A DNA stretch of 64,000 nt, taken from the NCBI GenBank assembly GCA_030562195.1, contig JAUJPP010000005.1, forward strand, positions 42,705,106 through 42,769,105, in the 5' to 3' direction. Position 1 is the first letter of the stretch. Every line of letters starts with the position of its first letter. Below, piece by piece: positions 43,575 through 54,759 of this stretch. This DNA comes from Nipponacmea schrenckii. Lineage: Eukaryota; Mollusca; Gastropoda; Lottiidae. Under the pieces are notes generated by a model. The model did no database searches. It was not told the origin of the DNA and saw nothing but the letters and a program-made list of their open reading frames with translations. Made by a program: the position numbers and the translations under genes.

Positions 43575-45115
43575 TTGATCATTGATCACGAAAGGGAAGA
43601 AAGTAGATTCTGGTTGAGATTAAACCAGGCAGGTGTGTGGACTAGGTCTTAGTCTACGATATCTAGGACAGTCTATAAGGATCATAAAATAACAATAAAG
43701 AAGCCCAAAGAGGCATAGGAGCTAAGTCAACAAGCTCCGGGTCTTGGTATCTAAAGATGGTCAATAAGACCTCCTGGCCTTGATCTTTGAAGTTAGCAAC
43801 ATCATCTTTTGCTAGTAAGCAATTGGTTCTACTACCATGGACTTGGTCCTAAAAGCTGTACACCACCCTAAAAGTTCTGCCTTTTACGCAGTCCTGAAAG
43901 CTGAGCTACTTCAAATCCTAGTTGACCCCATCTAATCCCTCTGTATTCGTGTTCGAAATGTAAATTATAATCACCAAGTTGTTATTAGAAGTCCTTTTCT
44001 AAATTTCCCGAATGAAATAGACAGGACTGGCAACTTGGTTTATATCTTGAATGTTTTCCCTTCAGTTGGTTACAAATTATCTTTTAAAAATTATCATTTA
44101 GTTTGGCGGTTTGAATAATAAAAGCTGTTACTGTATTAAAAAAGGTTTTGTGCAATGCTTCATGAAATTATACAAGTCACTACACTTGATCATCTGGTAC
44201 TTTAAAGGATGTTTCTCAGAGAAATCTAGTCTCAGAAACAGAAAATCCTTTTTAAGAATTTAAATTGATTACGTTTTACAAAGTAAAGCAAAGTAAAGAC
44301 AAAGTAAGATTTATTAAAAAAAAAAAAATATTTATCTTTATCGTTTTTGTAAAGATATACTGTCTGTCTCCTTATTAACTTTTATTTCATTCAAACACAG
44401 GTAGAAGATAGAAAAGTTAAGGAAAGAATAGGAATCCAGTTTTTTTTTTCAATTATTTGAAATATTATATTTTACAACAAAAGAAATTATATTATATAGT
44501 TACAATTTAGACCCCCTCCTCACCATTTATTGAGACTATTGATAAGAAATAAATCTCACATCAAAACAAATATCTAAAATCAATGCAATAAATCAATTTA
44601 TTTGTATATTTTTAGGTAATATATTTTAGATAAAAATACCAAAATATCTAATGACAGCTTTAGTTTAGAAAACTTGAAAGTAACTTTTTATCATTGATCA
44701 CGAAGGGAAGAACATAGATTCTGGTTGAGATTAAACCAGGCAGGTGTGTGGACTAGGTCTTAGTCTACGATATCTAGGACAGTCTATAAGGATCATAAAA
44801 TAACAATAAAGAAGCCCAAAGAGGCATAGGAGCTAAGTCAACAAGCTCCGGATCTTGGTATCTAAAGATGGTCAATAAGAAAGTAGATACTAGGCAGGTA
44901 GGTATTGGTCTACGATATCTAGGACAGTCAATAATGACAAATTATAATCACCAAGTTGTTATTCGAAGTCCTTTTCTAAATTTCCAGAATGAAATAGACA
45001 GGACTGGCAACTTGGTTTATATCTTGAATGTCTTCCCTTCATTTGGTTACAAATTATCTTTTAAAATTATATATCATTTAAATTGGCGATAAGAATAATA
45101 AATGTTGTTACGGTA
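43575..45115. repeat. 1.1-kb unit, one full and one deleted copy
   Basis: Units start near 43583 and 44696. The second has lost its middle between AGATGGTCAATAAG and the AAATTATAATCACC stretch. The first block has about one unit more. Confidence 0.9.
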
Positions 45116-45777
45116 TTAACAAGGGGCTTCATGATCCATGAAATTTACGTAAGTTTTTAAAATAGTTTTGGCGTATAACAATTAATGGTAGGCTTTTTAA
45201 AGTTAAAAGATTCAGATAAGTTCAGGGACGCATTTCTGTAGGTTTTGGTACATGGTATTCATAAATTGAAATATTAATTCTGAATATTGAGATTTTTACT
45301 ACCTTCTTATGATGATGAATTTACAATAAACGATCTTTGCTCAATACCATTAATTCGGCCAAGGTTTTGAACAATGTTAGCACTAAACCATTTACTCCTT
45401 GTTTATTCAAAGCTTAGTGAGAACCACGAAGTGAGCAAAAAACCCAAGTATCCATTGATTCAGCAGTGTTCACCATTTCTAAGATCAGTGTGACAAGTGG
45501 TCTATATCAGTAATGAAGTATTAGGTAAAGGTGTTCCAGTAAATCGACTTTTATAATAGCAGACATTATTATACACAGTTGCTATTACTATAATTATTGT
45601 AAGTTTGCTCCACATTGATATTATCCGTCCTTAGTCAATCTCAAGGTTGCATGTAAATTGAGGAGGTGCGCATTATGGTACAATTTATAAATTATGGTCA
45701 GTTTACAGCCAGGCACATTAATGTCCAATTTAAAACATTTAGACGAGAGATTTACTGTTGTTTTGATGTAGATAGAT

Positions 45778-46289
45778 ACTTTCAGTTTAGTCCAAAGTGC
45801 TAATACACTGTAGACTGTTTGTGCACGTCTGGGTTCGATTCATAACTATATCCAACAAATAAATTTATTGCGTGTCAAATAGAATTTGACACGGTTACTT
45901 TCGTTATAAATACAGTGAACAAGTAAACAAACTAAAAAATACAAGACATTTTCGTTGTTAAAATATAAGTCAATAGCAATAGCCGTAAATAAATTAGTTA
46001 TGAAAAGACATTTTTATTGTGAATAATACAGTGATAAAGAATTACAGTGTTCTCTAATACAATGCTTGATACATACATTGACAGGCGTTAAAAGAAATAC
46101 CACTGTTAAAAGGTGCCTTATGCATTAATTGTATAGCGATATCGAAACATCAAAATAGACTGCTTCTTGTTCTGTTTTAATATTTCTAAAACAAAATATA
46201 GATATTTCGACATGAAAAAGTAAAAAATACCAATATAAAATATTTAATACAAATTACATGCATCATGGTCCTTATTTACGCTCCTCAAG
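45778..46289. other. unannotated spacer after the duplication
   Basis: Holds a box-B-like GGGTTCGATTC at about 45833, perhaps from a different SINE, but no convincing tRNA fold. The rest is AT-rich. Confidence 0.35.
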
Positions 46290-46850
46290 AGCAAAAAACA
46301 CAAAACAAGAAATGTCAGATATAGATTTTAAAGCAGGAGATCACAGTGTTGATATATTCTATCGTTTATAGGGACATGTATGTACCGACCTCTCTCTATT
46401 TCTAAAGGATGGGCACTTAGTCGAACACTTGTTAGAGCTTCTTTATGTTTTGGATTTTTTAAAAGAGAAAAGGTATGGAGCGGGGATAGAAATGGAGGGC
46501 TTAAGTACGTAATTTACTATGTTCACCGTGAATGGAGGCAGCGTAGTGTTTGGAAAAAGTTTTCAATGTTTGACCTTATACAATTGGTAGACTGGTTAAT
46601 ATCAATATTGAAAATATCAATAAGGTTTAGGACAGTTTGCGTCCAGGAATTTTGGGTGGACAGGTTATCAGTCATGTCAGAGTATAAAAGAGGATTTATT
46701 AATTGGGTTTCGGGGTTATGTAATCTTTTGAAATATAATATCATTCGGAGATAAATATCACTTTGTAGTAGGAAAAGTGAGAGTTCAGACAAAGCTCCTA
46801 TATTTGATGACTTTTTATGTAATTCTAATATAGATTTAGCAATTTTTACC
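46290..46850 (-). pseudogene. LINE ORF2 C-terminal fragment
   Basis: Minus strand: HKKSSNIGALSELSLF (about 46820) to NIENFFQTLR, then after a frame break ALTSVRLSAHPLEIERGRY (about 46440-46385). The LRLSAH-LEIERGRY motif precedes the C-terminal Cys/His motif of many animal non-LTR ORF2 proteins. The fragment stops exactly where the 88-bp array begins (46850). No RT domain remains. Confidence 0.65.
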
Positions 46851-49800
46851 TGGTCTTGGTACAGTACAGTTATATTGAGGAGTATAGTGTGATCATCTTG
46901 GTTGAGGATGTAACGTCTAATTGTTACAGACTAACACTTGGTCTTGGTACAGTATAGCTATGTTGAGGAGAATAGTGTGATCATCTTAGTTGGTGATGTA
47001 ACGTCTAATTGTGACAGACTAACAAGTGGTCTTGGTACAGTATAGTTATATTGAGGAGTATAGTGTGATCATCGTTGTTGGGGATGTAAAGTCTAATTGT
47101 TACAGACTATCACGAGGTCTTGGTACAGTACAGTTATATTGAGTAGTATAGTGTGATCATCTTGGTTGGGGATGTAACGTCTAATTGTTACAGACTAACA
47201 TCTGGTCTTGGTACAGTATAGCTATGTTGAGGAGTATAGTGTGATCATCTTGGTTGGGGATGTAACGTCTAATAGTTACAGACTAACATCTGGTCTTGGT
47301 ACAGTATAGCTATGTTGAGGAGTATAGTGTGATCATCTTGGTTGGGGATGTAACGTCTAATAGTTACAGACTAACACATGGTCTTGGTACAGTATAGTTA
47401 TATTGAGGAGTATAGTGTGATCATCTTGGTTGGGAATGTAACGTCTAATTGTTACAGACTAACATGTGGTCTTGGTACAGTATAGTTATATTGAGGAGTA
47501 TAGTGTGATCATCTTGGTTGGGGATGTAACGTCTAATTGTTACAGACTAACACATGGTCTTGGTACAGTATAGTTATATTGAGGGGTACAGTATGATCAT
47601 CTTGTTTGGGGATGTAACGTCTAATTGTTACAGACTAACACGTGGTCTTGGTACAGTATAGTTATATTGAGGGGTATAGTATGATCATCTTGGTTGGGGA
47701 TGTAACGTCTAATTGTTACAGACTAACACATGGTCTTGGTACAGTACAGTTATATTGAGGAGTATAGTGTGATCATCTTGGTTGGGGATGTAACGTCTAA
47801 TTGTTACAGACTAACACGTGGTCTTGGTACAGTACAGTTATATTGAGGAGTATAGTGTGATCATCTTGGTTGGGGATGTAACGTCTAATTGTTACAGACT
47901 AACACGTGGTCTTGGTACAGTACAGTTATATTGAGGAGTATAGTGTGATCATCTTGGTTGGGGATGTAACGTCTAATTGTTACAGACTAACACATGGTCT
48001 TGGTACAGTATAGTTATATTGAGGGGTATAGTGTGATCATCTTGGTTGGGGATGTAACGTCTAATTGTTACAGACTAACACATGGTCTTGGTACAGTACA
48101 GTTATATTGAGGAGTATAGTGTGATCATCTTGGTTGGGGATGTAACGTCTAATTGTTACAGACTAACACGTGGTCTTGGTACAGTACAGTTATATTGAGG
48201 AGTATAGTGTGATCATCTTGGTTGGGGATGTAACGTCTAATTGTTACAGACTAACACGTGGTCTTGGTACAGTATGGCTATGTTGAGGAGTATAGTGTGA
48301 TCATCTTGGTTGGGGATGTAACGTCTAATTGTTACAGACTAACGCATGGTCTTGGTTCAGTACACTTATATTGAGCAGTATAGTGTGATCATCTTGGTTG
48401 GGGATGTAACGTCTAATTGTTACAGACTAACACGTGGTTTTGGTACAGTACACTTATATTGAGGAGTATAATGTGATCATCTTGGTTGGGGATGTAACGT
48501 CTAATTGTTACAGACTAACACGTGGTCTTGGTACATTATAGTTATATTGAGGGGTATAGTGTGATCATCTTGGTTGGGTTTGTAACGTCTAATTGTTACA
48601 GACTAACACGTGGTCTTGGTACAGTACAGTTATACTGAGGAGTATAGTGTGATCATCTTGGTTGGGGATGTAACGTCTAATTGTTACAGACTAGAACGTG
48701 GTCTTGGTACAGTACATGTATAGTTATATTGAGGAGTATAGTGTAATCAACTTTGTTGGGTATGTAACGTCTAATTGTTACAGATTAGAACGTGGTCTTG
48801 GTACAGTATAGTTATATTGAGGAGTATAGTGTGATCATCTTGGTTGGGGATGTAACGTCTAATTGTTACAGAATAACACGTGGTTTTGGTTCAGTACACT
48901 TATATTGAGCAGTATAGTGTGATCATCTTGGTTGGGGATGTAACGTCTAATTGTTACAGACTAGAACGTGGTCTTGGTACAGTACATGTATAGTTATATT
49001 GAGGAGTATAGTGTAATCATCTTTGTTGGGTATGTAACGTCTAATTGTTACAGACTAGAACGTGGTCTTGGTACAGTACAGTATAGTTATATTGAGGAGT
49101 ATAGTGTGATCATCTTGGTTGGGTATGTAACGTCTAACTGTTACAGACTAACACCTGGTCTTGGTACAGTATAGCTATGTTGAGGAGTATAGTGTGATCA
49201 TCTTGGTTGGGTGTGTAACGTCTAATTGTAACAGACTAACACGTGGTCTTGGTACAGTACAGTTATATTGAGGAGTATAGTGTGATCATCTTGGTTGGGG
49301 ATGTAACGTCTAATTGTTACAGACTAACATGTGGTCTTGGTACAGTATAGTTATATTGAGGGGTATAGTATGATCATCTTGGTTGGGGATGTAACGTCTA
49401 ATTGTTACAGACTAACACATGGTCTTGGCACAGTATAGCTATGTTGAGGAGTATAGTGTGATCATCTTGTTTGGGTATGTAACGTCTAACTGTTACAGAC
49501 TAGAACGTGGTCTTGGTACAGTATAGTTTTATTGAGGAGTATAGTGTGATCATCTTGTTTGGGGATGTAACGTCTAATTGTTACAGAATAACACGTGGTC
49601 TTGGTATAGTATAGTTATATTGAGGAGTATAGTGTGATCATCTTTGTTGGGTATGTAACGTCTAATTGTTACAGACTAGAACGTGGTCTTGGTACAGTAT
49701 AGTTATATCGAGGAGTATAGTGTGATCATCTTGGTTGGGGATGTAACGTCTAATTGTTACAGACTAACACGTGGTCTTGGTACAGTATAGTTATATTGAG

Positions 49801-51265
49801 GAGTATAGTGTGATCATCTTGGTTGGGGATGTAACGTCTAATTGTTACAGACTAACACGTGGTTTTGGTACAGTACACTTATATTGAGCAGTATAGTGTG
49901 ATCATCTTGGTTGGGGATGTAAAGTCTAATTGTTACAGACTAACATCTGGTATTGGTACAGTATAGCTATGTTGAGGAGTATAGTGTGATCATCTTGGTT
50001 GGGTGTGTAACGTCTAATTGTTACAGACTAACATCTGGTCTTGGTACAGTATAGCTATGTTGAGGAGTATAGTGTGATCATCTTGGTTGGGTGTGTAACG
50101 TCTAATTGTAACAGACTAACACGTGGTCTTGGTATAGTATAGTTATATTGAGGTGTATAGTGTGATCATCTTGGTTGGGTGTGTAACGTCTAATTGTAAC
50201 AGACTAACACGTGGTCTTGGTACAGTATAGTTATATTGAGGAGTATAGTGTGATCATCTTGGTTGGGGATGTAACGTCTAATTGTAACAGACTAACATCT
50301 GGTCTTGGTACATTATAGTTATATTTAGGTGTATAGTGTGATCATCTTGGTTGGGGATGTAACGTCTAATTGTTACAGACTAACATGTGGTCTTGGTACA
50401 GTATAGTTATATTGAGGAGTATAGTGTGATCATCTTGGTTGGGGATGTAACGTCTAATTGTTACAGACTAACACATGGTCTTGATACAGTATAGTTATAT
50501 CGAGGAGTATAGTGTGATCATCTTGGTTGGGGATGTAACGTCTAATTGTTACAGACTAACGCATGGTCTTGGTTCAGTACAGTTATATTGAGGAGTATAG
50601 TGTGATCATCTTGGTTGGGGATGTAACGTCTAATTGTAACAGACTAACACTAGGTCTTGGTGCAGTATAGCTATGTTGAGGTGTATAGTGTGATCATCTT
50701 GGTTGGGTGTGTAACGTCTAATTGTAACAGACTAACACGTGGTCTTGGTACAGTATAGTTATATTGAGGTGTATAGTGTGATCATCTTGGTTGGGGATGT
50801 AACGTCTAATTGTAACAGACTAACATCTGGTCTTGGTACATTATAGTTATATTTAGGTGTATAGTGTGATCATCTTGGTTGGGGATGTAACGTCTAATTG
50901 TTACAGACTAACATGTGGTCTTGGTACAGTATAGTTATATTGAGGAGTATAGTGTGATCATCTTGGTTGGGGATGTAACGTCTAATTGTTACAGACTAAC
51001 ACATGGTCTTGATACAGTATAGTTATATCGAGGAGTATAGTGTGATCATCTTGGTTGGGGATGTAACGTCTAATTGTTACAGACTAACGCATGGTCTTGG
51101 TTCAGTACAGTTATATTGAGGAGTATAGTGTGATCATCTTGGTTGGGGATGTAACGTCTAATTGTAACAGACTAACACTAGGTCTTGGTGCAGTATAGCT
51201 ATGTTGAGGAGTATAGTGTGATCATCTTGGTTGGGGATGTAACGTCTAATTGTTATAGACTATAG
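46851..51265. repeat. 88-bp satellite, about 50 copies
   Basis: Monomer: TGGTCTTGGTACAGTATAGT, TATATTGAGGAGTATAGTGT, GATCATCTTGGTTGGGGATG, TAACGTCTAATTGTTACAGA, CTAACACG. The period is 88 bp (for example 47821 to 47909). Variants such as GCTATGTTG, CTTATATTG and TAGAACG are scattered, and a multi-unit block near 50300-50640 recurs at 50800-51160, so longer higher-order duplications exist. The GTGATCATCTTGG...CTAACACG half resembles the left end of the hAT-like element at 6725. Open frames here are spurious. Confidence 0.97.
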
Positions 51266-51642
51266 TGTAGCACTTCTAGATGTTGAAATGACTTCACGTT
51301 GTGTTTTAATATATTTATTAGGTATGGATCTTCTGAAAAGGTGGTGAGAGAGATGTAGGAGATTGGTGGCGGCGAATCCTCCTCTGTTCTGGCTCCCGGT
51401 CCAGGCTTGACAGGTTCTCTTATACCACGACCTGGACCCTGGATGCCCAACATGCAGGCTATTGACTGGCGTAGCTTTAATGCAAGCTGTCCACTTCAAA
51501 CCTGCATGCCCAGTCATCATTAATCTAGTTTAATAATCAAGGACACTCTCTCATCACCTTTACAGTGAAAACAATAATATAATACATCAAATGATTTCTA
51601 GCTAAATTAAAAGGACTACATCAGAACCTATAAAGTGTCACA
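51266..51642 (-). mobile_element. 361-bp type dispersed element, copy B
   Basis: Inverted copy of 31038-31398 with ends TGTAGCAC and GTGTCACA. It sits inside the 88-bp satellite: monomers lie to the left, and one further diverged monomer follows on the right. It differs from copy A by an indel of about 15 bp (the TCATTAATCTAGTTTAATAA stretch near 51516). Confidence 0.7.
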
Positions 51643-51735
51643 AGTGTGATTATCTTAATTGGAGATGTAACGTCTAATTGTTACAGACTAACACGTGATC
51701 TCGGTACAGTATAGTTATATTGAGGAGTATATTGA
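51643..51735. repeat. single diverged 88-bp satellite unit
   Basis: GTGTGATTATCTTAATTGGA then GATGTAACGTCTAATTGTTA continues the array beyond the inserted element. Confidence 0.85.
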
Positions 51736-52494
51736 TCTCTAGACAGTTCAGTTCTCAGTAATAATTCTGTATCGCCAGTATTTGATAGACTCGGTCACAA
51801 ATAAACTATTTGACTTTAGTTCGTCAGCTCTATGTTTTATTGAATATGAATTGAGCTGAGTAAATGTCAAATCACGTTTCTAATCATCTTGTAAAGTCGT
51901 GTGATAACATATTGTTTTTTAAAAAACATATTTAAAATGCTCACACAGTAGAAAGTTCAATTTTCTATTTTTAATTCGTTGTTATCTTTCTGATAAATTT
52001 AGAAAAAATGAAAAGAAGAAATCACAGTCTGACTGAGATTCGAACCCACAAACATTTGATGTCAGTTAGACTAATACATTCCATATAATTATCTTTATAC
52101 CATGATTTCAAATCTATTAACAACAACATATTTTTACTAAAAGTCAGGATGGCGTCAGCGGTCATGAACCCCTCTCATCCTATTACCGGACGATGAGAAG
52201 TGGAACATTTCAACCCTCATGAAAGATTACAGGAAGTAAACGAAGTAACCACTTGACTGAGCCTGACTGGATATAAAGGGAGATAATTATAGAATGGATA
52301 GAAATTGTTATCTTATAAAAATCGTCTAATTTAGTAAAACTAAAAATATGATAACAATGTTATACCAGGCTAGGCTATAGAATAGAAAGTTCATATTTTT
52401 ACATACTCAAGGTTAAAACCGGTTGGTTCTTATATAAGATTAATGACAAAGAATTTCCGATAAACGGTCAACTTTCATGATAACATAATTTATT
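51736..52494. other. unannotated spacer
   Basis: No gene recognised. A reverse box-B-like GATTCGAACCC at about 52041 could belong to a tRNA-like repeat, but I cannot define its limits. Confidence 0.35.
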
Positions 52495-52735
52495 TAATAT
52501 TGTGCGAAAAGTGTTCCAAGCAATATGTAGGAGAGACAGGGAACGAATAAACGGCCAACGATTGATATCACCCACCATCTTGATAAACCCATTGGAAATC
52601 ATTTCAACTCAACCACCTCCAATCTTAGTGATCTTTGAAGAAAATATCAATCCAAAATCGTCAAGACTAAATAGGGAGAGTTTTGGATCAACAAACCACA
52701 AACTGTTTCTCCATCTGGATTAAATATCCAATATA
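52495..52735 (+). pseudogene. Penelope-like element remnant (GIY-YIG endonuclease part)
   Basis: Across several stops the plus strand reads LCEKCSKQYVGETGN (52500-52545), then PIGNHFN, NLSDL and, near the end, GEFWINK-QTVSPSGLN. The CxxC..YVGET start, the P-x-HFN middle and the E-FWI-L-T-P-GLN end are the signature of the GIY-YIG endonuclease at the C-terminus of Penelope-like elements. Multiple in-frame stops show an old, dead copy; no RT was seen upstream. Confidence 0.65.
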
Positions 52736-53085
52736 ATTCGCAAATTATTCCATTTGTAACACAGGTCAACAGTACTGCATGCCTAGGTTCTCGGGTTTTT
52801 TAATTCTATTATACCGAGGTGCAAAATAGATTTTCAACTACTTTACAAAACTGGTCGTAGCCTACTCAAAAAATAGAAACCTTGTCTATGGTAGACTTGA
52901 TCAAACATTAACTAGCTTGTTTTGGTTGTCGTATTATTACATTGGTTGTCGTATAATGTAATGAAATATGTAATGAGACACGGTATAATATTTGTGTAAA
53001 TCTGATCGCTAAATATCCTTATTGATGATTATACGATCGTTTTTTAATATCGTGAACCGAATATATTGTAAATCAGTTAGTCCAA
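52736..53085. other. unannotated spacer
   Basis: AT-rich, no element recognised. Confidence 0.35.
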
Positions 53086-53087
53086 TA

Positions 53088-53392
53088 ATTGGGATACTGA
53101 CTTGCTCGCTAACCTGGTGATCCAGGATTCAATCCCTACAAAAGTGGACTTGAACATTTGAATTTTCAACCAGGTTTCCGTTGCGGGTCGGAGGGGCTGA
53201 CATGGAAAAAGAGTGTAGTTGTTGGGATGAGACAATAAACGAGGACCCCGTGTACTTTTAAAGATCCCTCGACAGTAACGTTGGCAATCGTAAAAAGAGT
53301 AGGCTACTGCTACGGCAAAATTTCCATCAGTGCACGCTGCAATACGTTGTCTGTCTTTATGCAAAACGTTAAACTCCATTCATTTCATTTTC
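53088..53392 (+). mobile_element. SINE, 5' truncated, diverged
   Basis: TGCTCGCTAACCTGGTGATC then GGATTCAATCCCTAC (box B) and the body GGTCGGAGGGGCTGACATGG, GAGACAATAAACGAGG, ending CATTCATTTCATTT. Box A and the first bases are missing. Confidence 0.8.
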
Positions 53393-53495
53393 TCAAACTT
53401 CCCCAGTCACCTTTCTTAGGATAACATGAATCACCCTTTATTGATATAACTGGCCATTGGAAGGGTTCCCTCCCATCAGTCATATAGGTCACGTG

Positions 53496-53684
53496 TTATA
53501 CATCTTGATTGGTTTGGCCTGTAAGGGAATGGAAATATTCACAAATGTCAATGTACATCGTCAGAGGCCAAGAAGATACACCCAGTTTCTCCCCAATCCA
53601 ACCTTCTAAATCGAACGGATCCGGTAGGCCGTGCAGTAAAGCCTTGTAACGGTGGGCATTCAGCTGTAAATATTCTTCATAGGA
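53496..53684 (-). CDS. terminal exon of an unidentified gene
   Basis: On the minus strand a good acceptor (TTATTATTACAG, ending at 53685) opens a 62-codon frame with balanced coding composition: it begins SYEEYLQLNAHRYKALLHGL, continues PDPFDLEGWIGEKLGV, SSWPLTMYIDICEYF and ends with TAA at 53496-53498. I do not recognise the family. Upstream exons should lie at higher coordinates, but up to 57.5 kb the sequence is repeats and a LINE, so the preceding intron would be long. It may also be a stranded exon of a broken gene. Confidence 0.55.
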   Translation of the reverse strand, partial: SYEEYLQLNAHRYKALLHGLPDPFDLEGWIGEKLGVSSWPLTMYIDICEYFHSLTGQTNQDV

Positions 53685-53704
53685 CTGTAATAATAATAAT
53701 AATG

Positions 53705-53965
53705 ATATTTATTTTACATGGGTCAGAATTAGGCCCAATACACAAGGACATGGTCCTGTCTAACATTCAGCCCATAGAGACAAACATAGACTCTTTATTT
53801 TACATGGGTCAGAATTAGGCCCAATACACAGGGACATGGTCCTGTCTCACATTCAGCCCAAAGAGACAAACATAGACTCTTTTTTTTACATGGGTCAGAA
53901 TTAGGCCCAATACACAAGGGGCATGGTCCTGTCCAACATTCAGCCCATAGGAAAACATAGACCCC
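53705..53965. repeat. three tandem copies of an 88-bp unit (unrelated to the satellite)
   Basis: TTTTACATGGGTCAGAATTA, GGCCCAATACAC, ACATGGTCCTGTCTAACATT, CAGCCCATAGAGACAAACAT recur at about 53712, 53799 and 53886. Diverged pieces follow near 54040 and 54150. Confidence 0.8.
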
Positions 53966-54640
53966 CCCCCTAAACATTCGGAGAATTACATAATACCCAA
54001 AGGACAAATTTGTCTAAAAATAGAGAAAAATAAAGCATTTTACATTGCATCAAATTGGCCCAATACACAGGGACGGCCGAATTTAAGGTACATTTCCCCC
54101 CCCAAAAAAAAAAAAAATACAAAAACTCCATTTCAATTTGTTTATAAAAATACACAAGTACATGTCCATCAAATGGACAGATTTTCAGGCGTCAAGTTTA
54201 TAAAATAAATATATAGTTCCATGCGTTTAAAAGCACAAGACAGCCGAAAAAAACAACGTAAAAAAAAAAAAAACCCAACGGCTCCCAAGCCGAAAAAAGT
54301 CCAAAAACCAACCCCCAAAAAAAGCACACGTGCATAAAACGGACAAACCTACCTCCGGCGACCACGCACACGACCGCAAAAAACACATATTATTTGAACG
54401 TACAATTTGTTTTAAAATACACAAGTACATGTGCAAAAAAATTGACAGATTTATCTTCCGGCAATCAACTACATGACAGCAAAAACCATATATCATTTTA
54501 TTGTTCTTATTTTCTATGGAGGGGGAGGTAGGATTTATCCATGCTCAAGACCAGCTTTAAGGATGTTTACTCATCCCCCGACAGTAATAATTTAGATTTT
54601 CAAAATGGTTCAAGTTAGGCCAAAATAGAATCGTTGGTGG
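53966..54640. other. unannotated intron-like or intergenic stretch
   Basis: Contains two copies of an AAATACACAAGTACATGT piece (about 54148 and 54415) and long A runs. No gene seen. Confidence 0.35.
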
Positions 54641-54759
54641 TGATATACCTGTGAGAAAGGGAAAAATAAAATTAATAAATTACTTGAATCATTAAATCAT
54701 GGAGAAACACAATTTTTAAGATAGTTATTAGTAAGTAAGCCTTTAGTTGGTGAAAAGAA

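Larger units (their letters stand above)
38358..45777 (+). repeat. long direct duplication, copy 2
   Basis: Matches 15004-22223 from TACAAATGCATCTTCTGATC, directly at the gap edge, to GATGTAGATAGAT. It differs by the 1064-bp TTAA element (39540-40603), a longer 21-bp array, and fewer copies of the 1.1-kb tandem unit. The left boundary is unknown because of the gap. Confidence 0.95.

Noticed and set aside
45785..45850. tRNA or SINE head around GGGTTCGATTC (and reverse GATTCGAACCC at 52041)
   Set aside because: Only a box-B-like motif is clear; no box A at proper distance with a fold, and no element limits.
48968..49174. Open frame VQYSYIEEYSVIIFVGYVTSN
   Set aside because: Runs over two satellite units only; other units break it.
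46851..51265. CRISPR-like array
   Set aside because: Units are contiguous direct repeats without unique spacers, in an animal genome.
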